29,532 nucleotides of DNA from JAFDVL01 sp043736395 (lineage in GTDB: Bacteria; Acidobacteriota; Blastocatellia; RBC074): contig JAYTCQ010000120.1 in assembly GCA_043736395.1 (NCBI GenBank), positions 1 to 29,532 of the forward strand, written 5' to 3'. Numbering within the stretch: the stretch's first letter is position 1; every line of letters starts with the position of its first letter. Below are positions 1 through 8,495 of the stretch, one piece after another. The notes beneath the pieces were generated by a model. That model had not been told where the DNA came from, did no database searches, and worked only from the letters and a program-made list of their open reading frames with translations. Position numbers and translations under genes: made by a program.

Positions 1-712
1 AGGATTTGCTGATTTTTCGGCTAGTCTATACTTGCAATACAATTATCCCTTAGACAAATACCATCACTTCTGGAAAGTGCATCATGACAATATCGTAGAC
101 AAAACGCCTTACGGGAAACGCTACAACGATGTCGGTCCAATCTGGATGGGGTTCCGGTTAAATACACCAAAAACACCTGGCACATATAACCGAATTGCTT
201 ATCCCAAAGGTGCTTATATTTTGCACATGATCCGCTGGATGATGTTCGATGATCGGAACGGTGGAGATAAGAATTTCCGCGAAATGATGCATGATTTTGT
301 TAAGACATACTATAACAAAGTTGCTTCCACTGAAGGTTTTCAAAAAATCGTCGAGAAACACATGTCCTCTAATATGGATTTGGACGGTAATAAAAAAATG
401 GACTGGTTTTTCCGGCAATACGTTTATGGAATTGACCTGCCGAGTTATCAATTTGAGTACAGCCTGACTGAAGCCGGAGGCAAAACTGTTGTAGATGGGA
501 AGCTCACGCAAAGTGGCGTATCCGACAATTTCAAAATGCCTGTTCCACTGTACGGCGAAGTTGATGGGAAAATAATTCGGCTGGGAGATATAGCGATTAC
601 CGGCAATTCAACTCTTCCTATCAAAACCGAATTACCCGCCAACACCAAGAAATTGATGATAAATTTTAATTACGATGTGTTGGCATTAGAAACAAAAACG
701 GTAAAGAAATAA
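1..712 (+). CDS. M1 family metallopeptidase, C-terminal part (5' truncated by window edge)
   Basis: The reading frame is open from the first complete codon at base 2, so the gene enters from the left and no true start is visible. The first residues read GFADF. In M1 aminopeptidases the third zinc ligand Glu lies directly before such a GFA motif, so HExxH and that Glu lie just outside the window. The visible part is the helical domain after the active site (KGAYILHMIR, a segment around ASTEGFQKIVEKHM, and DWFFRQYVYG), followed by a beta-rich tail. Secreted M1 enzymes remove N-terminal residues from peptides, and here the product is probably exported or periplasmic. The stop is TAA at 710-712, and the next gene starts 13 bp later, suggesting co-transcription. 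Family assignment rests on motif recognition of the C-terminal half only. Confidence 0.8.
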   Translation, partial: GFADFSASLYLQYNYPLDKYHHFWKVHHDNIVDKTPYGKRYNDVGPIWMGFRLNTPKTPGTYNRIAYPKGAYILHMIRWMMFDDRNGGDKNFREMMHDFVKTYYNKVASTEGFQKIVEKHMSSNMDLDGNKKMDWFFRQYVYGIDLPSYQFEYSLTEAGGKTVVDGKLTQSGVSDNFKMPVPLYGEVDGKIIRLGDIAITGNSTLPIKTELPANTKKLMINFNYDVLALETKTVKK

Positions 713-725
713 AGTAAGGTGATTT

Positions 726-1565
726 ATGAAAAAAATATTTTCTCTTGTTACGTTGTGGTTAGTTCTTGTTACTCCAATCACTGCTCAAAAGTTATTCCCT
801 GAAGAAGTGATAATAAAGCATCTCGAATCAATCGGAGAGTTAGACACTAGAGCCTCCATTACAAGTCGCGTGTTAATCGGAGAAGTTAAGCTGCGTGTGA
901 AAGGCGGACGCTTAGGTGAAACTGGAGGTCCAGTAGTGATGGCATCTGAAAAGGAAAAGCACGTCATTGGCATGACGCTTGGTTCCACAAATTACCCGCA
1001 CGAGAAAATTGGATACGATGGTAAGTTGCTGAAGGCGGCTTACCTGTTACCCGGAGTCCGATCAACGCTCGGAGATTTTTTTATTTCTAATCCCATTTTC
1101 TTTCGTGAAGGTTTAATTGGAGGCGCACTCTCTACAGCGTGGGCTTTATCACATCCAAAGTTCCACGAAGCCAAAATTGAGTATAACGGTCTGAAAAAAA
1201 TTAATGATCAGCAACTTCACGAAATACTATACATTCCGAAAAAAGGCTCTGATTTCAATATTAAACTATTTTTTGACGAGAGCTTCCGACATGTTCGCAG
1301 CGAATACACGCGCATCCTTTCTGCTACGCAAGGCGCGCGTCCTGAAGATTCTGCTCGAAGAACTGACACAAGATACCGTCTGACAGAAGAGTTTTCAGAT
1401 TTTAAAAAGGAGAGTGGTTTAACCTTACCTCATACCTACAAAATGAACCTGACAGTCTTTGGGCAAGGTGTTTCGGCGAATGAACAGGAGTGGGAAATTA
1501 AATTAATTCGATTTGCTTTCAATCAGTCTATTCCGCCTGAAACTTACAACACAGAAGCAAAATAA
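726..1565 (+). CDS. exported LolA-like hypothetical protein
   Basis: This 279-residue protein begins with a clear Sec signal peptide (MKKIFSLVTLWLVLVTPITA, then Gln at +1). The rest is soluble, with no other membrane segment. The alternation of strands, and segments such as 'IGYDGKLLKAAYLLPG' and 'QLHEILYIPKKGSDFNIKLFFDE', resemble LolA/LppX-type lipoprotein-sorting folds common in Acidobacteria. That is an inference from general pattern, not from a diagnostic motif. The start has an AAGG ribosome binding site about 8 bases upstream. It lies 13 bp after the M1 peptidase gene and ends just before a strong bidirectional terminator, so the two probably form the end of an operon. Its exact function is unknown. 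Confidence 0.6.
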   Translation: MKKIFSLVTLWLVLVTPITAQKLFPEEVIIKHLESIGELDTRASITSRVLIGEVKLRVKGGRLGETGGPVVMASEKEKHVIGMTLGSTNYPHEKIGYDGKLLKAAYLLPGVRSTLGDFFISNPIFFREGLIGGALSTAWALSHPKFHEAKIEYNGLKKINDQQLHEILYIPKKGSDFNIKLFFDESFRHVRSEYTRILSATQGARPEDSARRTDTRYRLTEEFSDFKKESGLTLPHTYKMNLTVFGQGVSANEQEWEIKLIRFAFNQSIPPETYNTEAK

Positions 1566-1591
1566 GTAGGGCGCGAAAACCGAAACAAAAA

Positions 1592-1628
1592 AAGGCTGGA
1601 GCAATAATTGCTCCAGCCTTAATTTTTT
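1592..1628. terminator. bidirectional intrinsic terminator between convergent genes
   Basis: A perfect 13-bp stem (AAGGCTGGAGCAA at 1592-1604, complement at 1608-1620) closes a 3-nt loop. A T-run follows on the plus strand at 1623-1628. An A-run at 1586-1592 gives a T-run on the minus strand. It lies between the stop codons of the LolA-like gene (+) and the TonB receptor (-) and can serve both. Confidence 0.9.
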
Positions 1629-1648
1629 CACAAGAAGTACAAATTAAA

Positions 1649-4600
1649 TTAGAAATCTAATCTGGCTCCGAGTTGTACAATACGCGCTCCGAAAGTTGAC
1701 GTGATCTTTCCGAAGTTTGTACTGCCGATAGCCTGGAATTGACCAAGGAAGAAATTGGCGTGATTCATAGCATTGAAGGCCTCCAAGCGAACCTGCAACT
1801 TGGTAGACTCTTTGATACGGAAGTTTTTCGCCAAAGCAACGTCGAGATTTATATACTTCGGTCCATTGAATACTGCACGTTGTAAAGCACTTGTTTGTCC
1901 GGGAACATTATTGAAGAACACTTGCCCAGTAAACGGTGTCGTACCAAATCCTTCAGCGGCACGACCTGTGGTGTTCGTCACTGCCGGATCAATAAACCAA
2001 ACATTAGCTGCCTGAACACGAACACCTGTCAGGTTTCTGATTTGTGCAACCGATAAATTTGTCAACGGAGTTTGACGACCTGAACGTGCAGCTCGATTGA
2101 AAGTTCCTCGTGCGTCTGTGAACGTGATAGGGGCACCTGTTGACATTCTAACAATAGGACTTAACTGCCAGCCACCGATAATAGCGTCAGCTAGGTAATT
2201 CATCCCACTACCAAAACGACGACCTCTACCAACAGGAACTTCATAAACTGCGCTGAAGTTCATGATGTGAGTTTGATCATAATCTGCACGCGAATACTCC
2301 AGTTCCGGGCGAGCATTATCGAGTAGGGGCTCAAATAACTGCTGTGAAGTTCCTACACCATTCGTAAGTACTTTTTGAAAAGAATAGTTCGCCAGAATCG
2401 CCAAGCCTCTTGAGATACGACGACGGAATTCAACTTGTAGAGAGTTGTAATAAGAAACTGCACCATTAGTGACTAGATCAACTGCGCCAGTATTCGGGTT
2501 CGCATAAAAGTTAACACCTCCACGCACTCCGGTTGTAACGTAAGTTTGTGCCAAGTCCGCGACATTTCCTGCCTGAATCGTATTGCGATTCGCAGCATTG
2601 GCCAAGTTGCCACCATTGGTTAGTAAAGGGAAAACCGTCAGAGCCTGACAGCCGGCATTTGTTGCCGTTGTGCAAGCTGGATTTCCAGTCAACAACAAGT
2701 TAGCTCTGGCTCGGTTAAAATCAGCCAGAAAACCATTGCGTGTGATATCGATTTGATTGAGATCTATCCCTCTCCAAAGATTCTTTGACCGATTGCCAGC
2801 GTATCGAACTTCAAGAACATTCGCTCCAAATTCACGCTGCATACCAAAGCTGTATTCTTCGACACGTGGTGTTTGTAAATCAGGATCAACCGCAAAAACT
2901 GTCCCAAAGTTACCAAATGCAGCCGTGTTATTTTGAGCGTAAGTGCGCGGAACCAGAATTGCCGGAGGAGTGATAGGAGCACTATTTGGCAAGAGACCAA
3001 TGCGCGTATTAAGCAGGTTATCACCAGTAGCAGGATTCAGAGCTACAGCACCAGTTCTTCCGAGACCAGCGTTACCAGCTACAGCATTATTCAAGACAGT
3101 AATCATCTGGTCATTCAGATAGCTCCAGCGATAACCACCACGGAAAACTGTGCGCCCATCACCAACAAGAAATTTGCCTAATTTATTGGAAGCCTTAGGC
3201 GACCAGGAAAAACTTAAGATTGGTGTGAAATTATTCTTATCAGTTTTGTAATATTGCCCGGGGTTGTTTAAGTTCGTACCAACTAAAACATAACGTCCCG
3301 CAGGATTAAGAATAGCTTGGCGAACATCAGAGCCATTAGGAATTTCAGCTTCAAGCCCAATACCATTATTTAACTTCAAGGCAGTATACAGCTCATAACG
3401 AAGTCCGGCAGTCAGCGTAAAGTTCGGACGAACACGCCAGGAATCCTGAACGTAGGCCGAATGATTACCATAGCGAAAATCCTGAAATGTCTGCGTTGAG
3501 CTAAAGGATGTATCTGTTCGACTCGCAACGTTATACGATTGTGCCCCAGCTCCCACAATTCCTCCGTACAAGGCTAATAATCCATTCGCTACACCTAACT
3601 GAGCGACGCTGATACCACCTGTAAATTGTCCCGCTACAAAAGTCGGGGTGTTTTGATTGGTGCCAAGACTGTAGGTACGAGTAATCGCGGCTTCGTTGTA
3701 TGCATCAACAGATTGATACGCCAATGCACCACCAAATCTGAGTGTATGTGAGCCTACATTCAATTCGCCGTTATCCTGAAATTCATTGCGCCAAGGAGTG
3801 CGACCTTGATTTTTGAAAGTAACTTCAGGGTTGCTGATAACTGTTGGAACTACATAAAATGGAGGAACAGCAGCAGTGTTGGTGAAAGGAACAACGCTAC
3901 GGAAAGTTCCGAGACGGATTTCATTCGTGAAGCGTCCAGCAGGCGTCCAACGATAGGAGCCAACCAATTGCTTATTTTCTGACGATTGAATTGTGTCAGG
4001 CGTGCCATTGAAGCCTTCAGTATTATCTACATCAGGGCGCATGTTATTTTCTTTATTGAAACTATAGACAATATTGAGTGAATTTTTCTCGGTTAGGTCA
4101 AAATCCAAACGTGTCGTGTATGTTTTACGATCAGCATTTTGCTTTTGGTTAAAACTATACCCTGTTGTGTTGATCTGATCTCCAACGTCAGCTCGGTTTC
4201 CTACAGTAGGTAATTTTGAAAGAAAACGGCTGTTGATGGTTGGGTCTATCGCCGTTAACCCGGCACTGGCAGGCAATAATGAAAGCAGGTTAACAGTACG
4301 TGCCACACCAGCAGTGTCGTTATAGGTAAATGTACCTTGACGTGCAGCTGGCGTTAAAATTGTTCGTGTTCTCAACGATGATTGACGAGTAATGATTCCT
4401 TCATACGCAAAGAAGAAAAATCCCTTGTCTTTATAGACTGACGGTGCTCCTGTTCCGAAACGCGGCAGTGGCATCGGACCGCTAAGTCTTCCACCAAAGT
4501 TATTACGATTCAGGAAAGGGATTTTAATAGCGCTTCGATTGTTAAAGAAATCGTTCGCGGCAAAAGCAGAGTTACGATTGAATAAAAACCCAGCCCCGTG

Positions 4601-5317
4601 GAATTTGCTTTCACCACGCGGCGTAACCAATCGAACCTGCGCTCCACCGTTTTGGTCAGCCCCTGAGTTTTGCAGAACAATCGTGAATTCACCTGTGTCA
4701 TCTACTGAAGGTCTGTTAGGTGAAAAGTCCGTCGCATTCGAGCGAATAAATCCGTCCTGTACGTTGATACCGTCACGAGTGATATTTGTGAACGATGTGC
4801 GAAGTCCATTAATTGAAGAATTCTGTGCGCCGTTCTGTGAAACGCCAGCTTGAATCGAAAGAAGATTCAGCGGATTACGTCCGAGCAACGGAAGCTCCAG
4901 AATTTGTTTTTTACTAATTGTATTGCTTAACTCAGCATTAGTCGCATTCAGTACATCGTTTCCGGCAGTAACTGTAACAGAATCAGAAACCGCACCGACC
5001 TCTAACGCCACTTGTAATGAATACTCGCGACCGATGTCAATTTTGACTTCGTTGGCAGTGAATGATTTAAAACCATCCGCCGAAACTTTCACGGTATAGT
5101 TGCCGACTTCGAGCTGCGGCAAAATAAATCCGCCGTCACCGCTGCTGACAATAGTTTTTTCTCTTCCTGTTTTATCGTCCTTGACGATTACGGTTGCGCC
5201 TGGCACAACGCCGTCAGGACCAGATACCGTACCGACTAAACGACCTGTATTCGATTGCGCCATTGCCACGATAGTAAAGGCGATCAGTATGAGGATCGAG
5301 GGAATAATTCTTTTCAT
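1649..5317 (-). CDS. TonB-dependent receptor with carboxypeptidase-regulatory-like N-terminal domain (Oar-like)
   Basis: The 1222-residue protein has a signal peptide ending AMA with Gln at +1. Residues about 24-105 form a carboxypeptidase-regulatory-like beta-sandwich (GRLVGTVSGPDGVVPGATV, FILPQLEVGNYTVKVSADGF). A TonB plug with ISKKQILELPLLGRNPLNLL follows, then a long outer-membrane beta-barrel rich in Asn, Thr and aromatic residues. The protein ends in Phe (GARLDF), the usual signal for BAM-assisted barrel insertion. Length and order match the large Oar-like receptors of Acidobacteria. The substrate cannot be read from sequence and no SusD-like partner is adjacent. An AAGGAG ribosome binding site precedes the ATG at 5317. 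The gene stands alone between a bidirectional terminator and a 482-bp divergent intergenic region, so it is probably monocistronic. Confidence 0.92.
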   Translation of the reverse strand: MKRIIPSILILIAFTIVAMAQSNTGRLVGTVSGPDGVVPGATVIVKDDKTGREKTIVSSGDGGFILPQLEVGNYTVKVSADGFKSFTANEVKIDIGREYSLQVALEVGAVSDSVTVTAGNDVLNATNAELSNTISKKQILELPLLGRNPLNLLSIQAGVSQNGAQNSSINGLRTSFTNITRDGINVQDGFIRSNATDFSPNRPSVDDTGEFTIVLQNSGADQNGGAQVRLVTPRGESKFHGAGFLFNRNSAFAANDFFNNRSAIKIPFLNRNNFGGRLSGPMPLPRFGTGAPSVYKDKGFFFFAYEGIITRQSSLRTRTILTPAARQGTFTYNDTAGVARTVNLLSLLPASAGLTAIDPTINSRFLSKLPTVGNRADVGDQINTTGYSFNQKQNADRKTYTTRLDFDLTEKNSLNIVYSFNKENNMRPDVDNTEGFNGTPDTIQSSENKQLVGSYRWTPAGRFTNEIRLGTFRSVVPFTNTAAVPPFYVVPTVISNPEVTFKNQGRTPWRNEFQDNGELNVGSHTLRFGGALAYQSVDAYNEAAITRTYSLGTNQNTPTFVAGQFTGGISVAQLGVANGLLALYGGIVGAGAQSYNVASRTDTSFSSTQTFQDFRYGNHSAYVQDSWRVRPNFTLTAGLRYELYTALKLNNGIGLEAEIPNGSDVRQAILNPAGRYVLVGTNLNNPGQYYKTDKNNFTPILSFSWSPKASNKLGKFLVGDGRTVFRGGYRWSYLNDQMITVLNNAVAGNAGLGRTGAVALNPATGDNLLNTRIGLLPNSAPITPPAILVPRTYAQNNTAAFGNFGTVFAVDPDLQTPRVEEYSFGMQREFGANVLEVRYAGNRSKNLWRGIDLNQIDITRNGFLADFNRARANLLLTGNPACTTATNAGCQALTVFPLLTNGGNLANAANRNTIQAGNVADLAQTYVTTGVRGGVNFYANPNTGAVDLVTNGAVSYYNSLQVEFRRRISRGLAILANYSFQKVLTNGVGTSQQLFEPLLDNARPELEYSRADYDQTHIMNFSAVYEVPVGRGRRFGSGMNYLADAIIGGWQLSPIVRMSTGAPITFTDARGTFNRAARSGRQTPLTNLSVAQIRNLTGVRVQAANVWFIDPAVTNTTGRAAEGFGTTPFTGQVFFNNVPGQTSALQRAVFNGPKYINLDVALAKNFRIKESTKLQVRLEAFNAMNHANFFLGQFQAIGSTNFGKITSTFGARIVQLGARLDF

Positions 5318-5799
5318 TCGTAAACTCCTTGAGGAAATTAACTGCGCTTAATTATGCGCTTATTTGGTTGGTTCACATTTACCGAATATCTGACTACTAT
5401 TTATTCAGCCAAACGTAAAAGAACAAAGATGCAATGATTGTGCCATTTTTCTTAGTGTCGAAAACTTTGAATATTGTTAGGTTTTTTGTTTTTTTTCAAG
5501 CTCAACTATCCAAGATTCTGGAAAACATTCACTTTTTCGGATAAATCTCTGGCTACTAATAGAGTTTACTTCTCTTTCAATCCCATTTTCCTGACGGCCT
5601 CTAAATTGCCTCTCCAAGATTGTCAATTGACGCAACCTAGTCGGTTCGCGTAAACTCTGTCATTATTGAATACCTACCAAGTCGGTTAGCCTCTGATGGC
5701 TGACAAAAGCTGGTCGTAGTGAAGCTGATGTGAGCTTAACAATTTCGACGTGGCGCTAACGGTCAATCGTGCCCGCGAAATGCCGAGGAGATGTTTTTT
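5318..5799. other. 482-bp divergent intergenic region
   Basis: This gap separates the divergently transcribed TonB receptor and GWxTD genes. It holds no convincing reading frame. The half near the receptor is AT-rich with runs of T and A (for example 5480-5500). The half near the GWxTD gene carries a candidate sigma70-type promoter and a direct repeat of AGTCGGTT at 5639-5646 and 5680-5687. No RNA gene or terminator hairpin was recognised. Confidence 0.6.
5627..5656 (+). promoter_or_regulatory. candidate sigma70-type promoter for the GWxTD gene
   Basis: TTGACG at 5627-5632 and TAAACT at 5651-5656 are separated by 18 bp. The first matches the -35 consensus at five of six positions and the second matches TATAAT at four. 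It would give a leader of about 135 nt before the ATG at 5800. One copy of the AGTCGGTT direct repeat sits inside the spacer and the other about 24 bp downstream of the -10. This is a pattern match only. Confidence 0.35.
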
Positions 5800-7479
5800 A
5801 TGTCATTCGATTTCAAACGTACTGTTTCACAACTCCTGGTCGGTGCGGTACTCGCGTCGTCAGTTGCTGTCTTCGCCCAGGATAAGGAAGACAAAAAAGA
5901 AACCAAGCGTCGCAAAGATCAACAACAATCAGGTCGTGCCGAACGCCTCAACAGCGTTTACAAAAAATGGATGGACGAAGATGTCGCCTACATCATCACC
6001 GACGAAGAAAAGAAAACCTTCAAGTCGCTGAAAACTGATGAAGAACGCGAACAGTTCATCGAACAGTTCTGGCTCCGCCGCGATCCTGATCCTGACACCG
6101 ACACCAACGAATATCGCGAAGAATATTATCAGCGCATCGCCTACGCGAATGAGAATTTCGCGAGCGGAATTCCCGGCTGGAAAACTGATCGCGGTCGCAT
6201 CTACATTATGTTTGGCAAGCCGGATGAAAAAGAAACACATCCTTCCGGTGGCAGCTACAATCGCCCAACCTGGGAAGGTGGCGGAACGACTTCAACATTT
6301 CCTTTTGAAAATTGGTGGTATCGCTACATCGAAGGCGTTGGTTCCGACATCGAAATCGAATTCGTAGACCCGACCGGTTCCGGCGAATATCGCATCGCCC
6401 GCAGCCCGAATGAAAAAGATGCTTTGTTATATGTTCCTAACGCTGGACTGACGATGTCTGAAGAGTTGGGATTGTCTTCAAAAGCTGATCGCATCGCCGG
6501 ATACAGCAGCAACAATCAAGGCGGCAGCGGACAGCTTTTCGGACAACGCGCAAAGGATCAACCATTTGAACGTCTAGCGCAGTACGTCGCTTTGCAACGC
6601 GCTCCGAAGGTTAAATTTAAAGACCTCGAAGCGAATCTCGCGTTTTCAGACGATCCGAAAATTAACGTTGATGTTCTCTCAACCGGAATGGCGATCAACT
6701 ATGCTCGCGTGACAGAAAGCGCGGTGCTGACTTCATTCACGTTGCAACTTGATAACACTGATCTTGTTTATAAATCCGTCGGTGGATTACAGCAGGCGGC
6801 GGCAAATATTCATGCTCGTATCACAAATGTTTCTGGTCGTCGTGTGGGATTATTTGAAGACGTCGTGACCTCCAGCTATCTGCCTGAGCAATTAGATGCG
6901 GGACAAAAATTAAAATCCGTTTACAACAAAGATTTAATTTTACCTCCTGGCAATTACAAAGTTGATTTGATTGTGCGTGACGTGAACAGCGGACGCACAG
7001 ACATCAAGCATTTGGGATTCAAAGTTCCAAATTACAACGAAGGTGAATTATCTTCTTCGACTTTGTTACTGGCTTCACGCATTGAATCGCTGAATGGACG
7101 TTTAGCAACTGGCCCGTTTGTGCGCGGTCAGATGAAAGTCATTCCGAACGCCACTGCGGAGTATAAAGCCGATCAAACGCTCGGTGTTTATATGCAGGTT
7201 TATAACGTCGCGATTGATCAGGCGACGCTGCGTCCCAGTGTAGATATTGAGTATGTGATTACGCCTTCCGGCAAAGAAAAAGATATTCTAAGCACTTTCA
7301 AGGAAGATGGAAAATCAGGCATGAGCAGTCTGACCAGTCAGCAAATTACGCTGGCGCGATTGATCTCAATTAAAGACCTGAAGCCGGGTTCTTATGACAT
7401 CGCCGTCAAAGTTACGGACAATGTCGCAGGCAAAACGTTTACACGCAAAGAAGTGTTTACGGTAATCAAAGCCAGCTAA
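5800..7479 (+). CDS. GWxTD domain-containing exported protein
   Basis: The protein has 559 residues from ATG 5800. An in-frame ATG also lies at 5791, but it directly abuts GAGGAG (5785-5790), whereas 5800 sits at a normal 9-nt spacing from it, so 5800 is preferred. A signal peptide ends VFA with Gln at +1, followed by a very basic/acidic linker. The domain around 35-150 carries the diagnostic GWKTD at residues 126-130, within 'IPGWKTDRGRIYIMFGKPDE', preceded by EEREQFIEQFWLRRDPDPDT. The C-terminal half is beta-rich (PPGNYKVDLIVRDV, LKPGSYDIAVKV), like Ig-type folds. GWxTD proteins are typical of Acidobacteria and related phyla. Their function is not established; envelope localisation is inferred from the signal peptide. 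A terminator-like hairpin follows. Confidence 0.9.
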   Translation: MSFDFKRTVSQLLVGAVLASSVAVFAQDKEDKKETKRRKDQQQSGRAERLNSVYKKWMDEDVAYIITDEEKKTFKSLKTDEEREQFIEQFWLRRDPDPDTDTNEYREEYYQRIAYANENFASGIPGWKTDRGRIYIMFGKPDEKETHPSGGSYNRPTWEGGGTTSTFPFENWWYRYIEGVGSDIEIEFVDPTGSGEYRIARSPNEKDALLYVPNAGLTMSEELGLSSKADRIAGYSSNNQGGSGQLFGQRAKDQPFERLAQYVALQRAPKVKFKDLEANLAFSDDPKINVDVLSTGMAINYARVTESAVLTSFTLQLDNTDLVYKSVGGLQQAAANIHARITNVSGRRVGLFEDVVTSSYLPEQLDAGQKLKSVYNKDLILPPGNYKVDLIVRDVNSGRTDIKHLGFKVPNYNEGELSSSTLLLASRIESLNGRLATGPFVRGQMKVIPNATAEYKADQTLGVYMQVYNVAIDQATLRPSVDIEYVITPSGKEKDILSTFKEDGKSGMSSLTSQQITLARLISIKDLKPGSYDIAVKVTDNVAGKTFTRKEVFTVIKAS

Positions 7480-7491
7480 AATCATCAGGTT

Positions 7492-7535
7492 GGTAAGCGT
7501 CAATTAAGATCACTCTGATTGACGCTTACCCTTTT
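7492..7535 (+). terminator. intrinsic terminator after the GWxTD gene
   Basis: A perfect 13-bp inverted repeat (GGTAAGCGTCAAT at 7492-7504 and its complement at 7518-7530) closes a 13-nt loop and is followed by CTTTTGTT. It begins 12 bp after the GWxTD stop codon and separates this gene from the PEGA gene. Confidence 0.75.
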
Positions 7536-7567
7536 GTTATCAAGTTTTTCGCCCCACGTTCTCAGCT

Positions 7568-8476
7568 ATGACTAAGCTTCACATAAAACGAAGCGGTTTG
7601 ACGTGGGTCTTTTCCGCCCTTCTGATTTCCTTCTCACTTCCATTTATTTCTCTGGCGCAAACTGAACGTCAACGCACTGTCACAGATAAGAATATTAACG
7701 CTGATTTGAAATCGCTTTTGAACGATTATTACAGCGGTAAGCCAGTCCGCTCAAAAGTCGTCATTCCGGCCAACGAACAAGGCCTGGAAATTCTTGATGG
7801 GCAACTTAAAGCGCAACCGCTGGCTAATATGCAGGCCGCAGTTCAGCCAGGAGAAATGGTTTTAATCAGAGAGTTGCGTTTCAAAAATAAAGTCATTGAA
7901 GTCCATTTTAATAACGATAGTCGCAATGAAGATACAACTCCGTTGTCGCTGCAACTCGTTGGTGAATCTGGTTCAGAGGCGAGCACACGTCCTTCGGTGG
8001 CTACTACAAAATTAGCCGAACGAAAAAAAGTCTGGCCTGACCCAAAATTAATGTTGCGCTTCTCCCGTGAAATCGGAACGCAGGATTTAACTTTACAAAG
8101 CATTAATCGCCTGCTTTCATCAGCAATTGATGTAACGAACCTAGATCCAAATAATCGAATTAAAATTCCAGAGCCACCGTCTGTACCTGTGGTAAATCCG
8201 CTTCCGGCTGGAATTACCGCCGCCGAAATCACGGGAGATTTAGCTAGCACACAAATCGGAATCGGCGAAGTTACGATTGAATGCAACGTTTCCGGAGCCA
8301 GGCTTTATGTTGATGGTTCCTACAGCGGAACCGCGCCGCGTACGGTACAAATTATCAGTGGCACTCATTCAGTCTTAATTATTGCGCCGGGTTATGAAAC
8401 ATTCGAGAAAAAATATTTTTTAACTAACGGGAAAATTTCAATTATTCGAGCTGAACTGAATCCTAAAAACAAGTGA
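7568..8476 (+). CDS. exported PEGA-domain protein
   Basis: The 302-residue protein has a signal peptide (about residues 1-30, ending SLA with Gln at +1). The uncharacterised middle region includes DLKSLLNDYYSGKPVRSKVVIP. Residues about 234-299 form a PEGA domain: VTIECNVSGARLYVDGSYSG, then GTHSVLIIAPGYETFEKKYF. PEGA domains are small surface-layer-like beta modules found in many envelope proteins, and their ligand is usually unknown. The ATG at 7568 lacks a strong Shine-Dalgarno sequence but begins directly with the signal peptide. The next gene (MFS) starts 19 bp downstream, so the two may be co-transcribed although no functional link is obvious. Confidence 0.8.
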   Translation: MTKLHIKRSGLTWVFSALLISFSLPFISLAQTERQRTVTDKNINADLKSLLNDYYSGKPVRSKVVIPANEQGLEILDGQLKAQPLANMQAAVQPGEMVLIRELRFKNKVIEVHFNNDSRNEDTTPLSLQLVGESGSEASTRPSVATTKLAERKKVWPDPKLMLRFSREIGTQDLTLQSINRLLSSAIDVTNLDPNNRIKIPEPPSVPVVNPLPAGITAAEITGDLASTQIGIGEVTIECNVSGARLYVDGSYSGTAPRTVQIISGTHSVLIIAPGYETFEKKYFLTNGKISIIRAELNPKNK

Positions 8477-8495
8477 TGCTTTCAAAAAATTAACG

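Noticed and set aside
5791..5799. ATG at 5791 as start of the GWxTD protein
   Set aside because: It directly abuts GAGGAG, leaving no spacer; ATG 5800 is correctly spaced.
7843..8286. Antisense open frame of 147 codons across the PEGA gene
   Set aside because: No ribosome binding site or domain; a shadow of the coding strand's codon bias.
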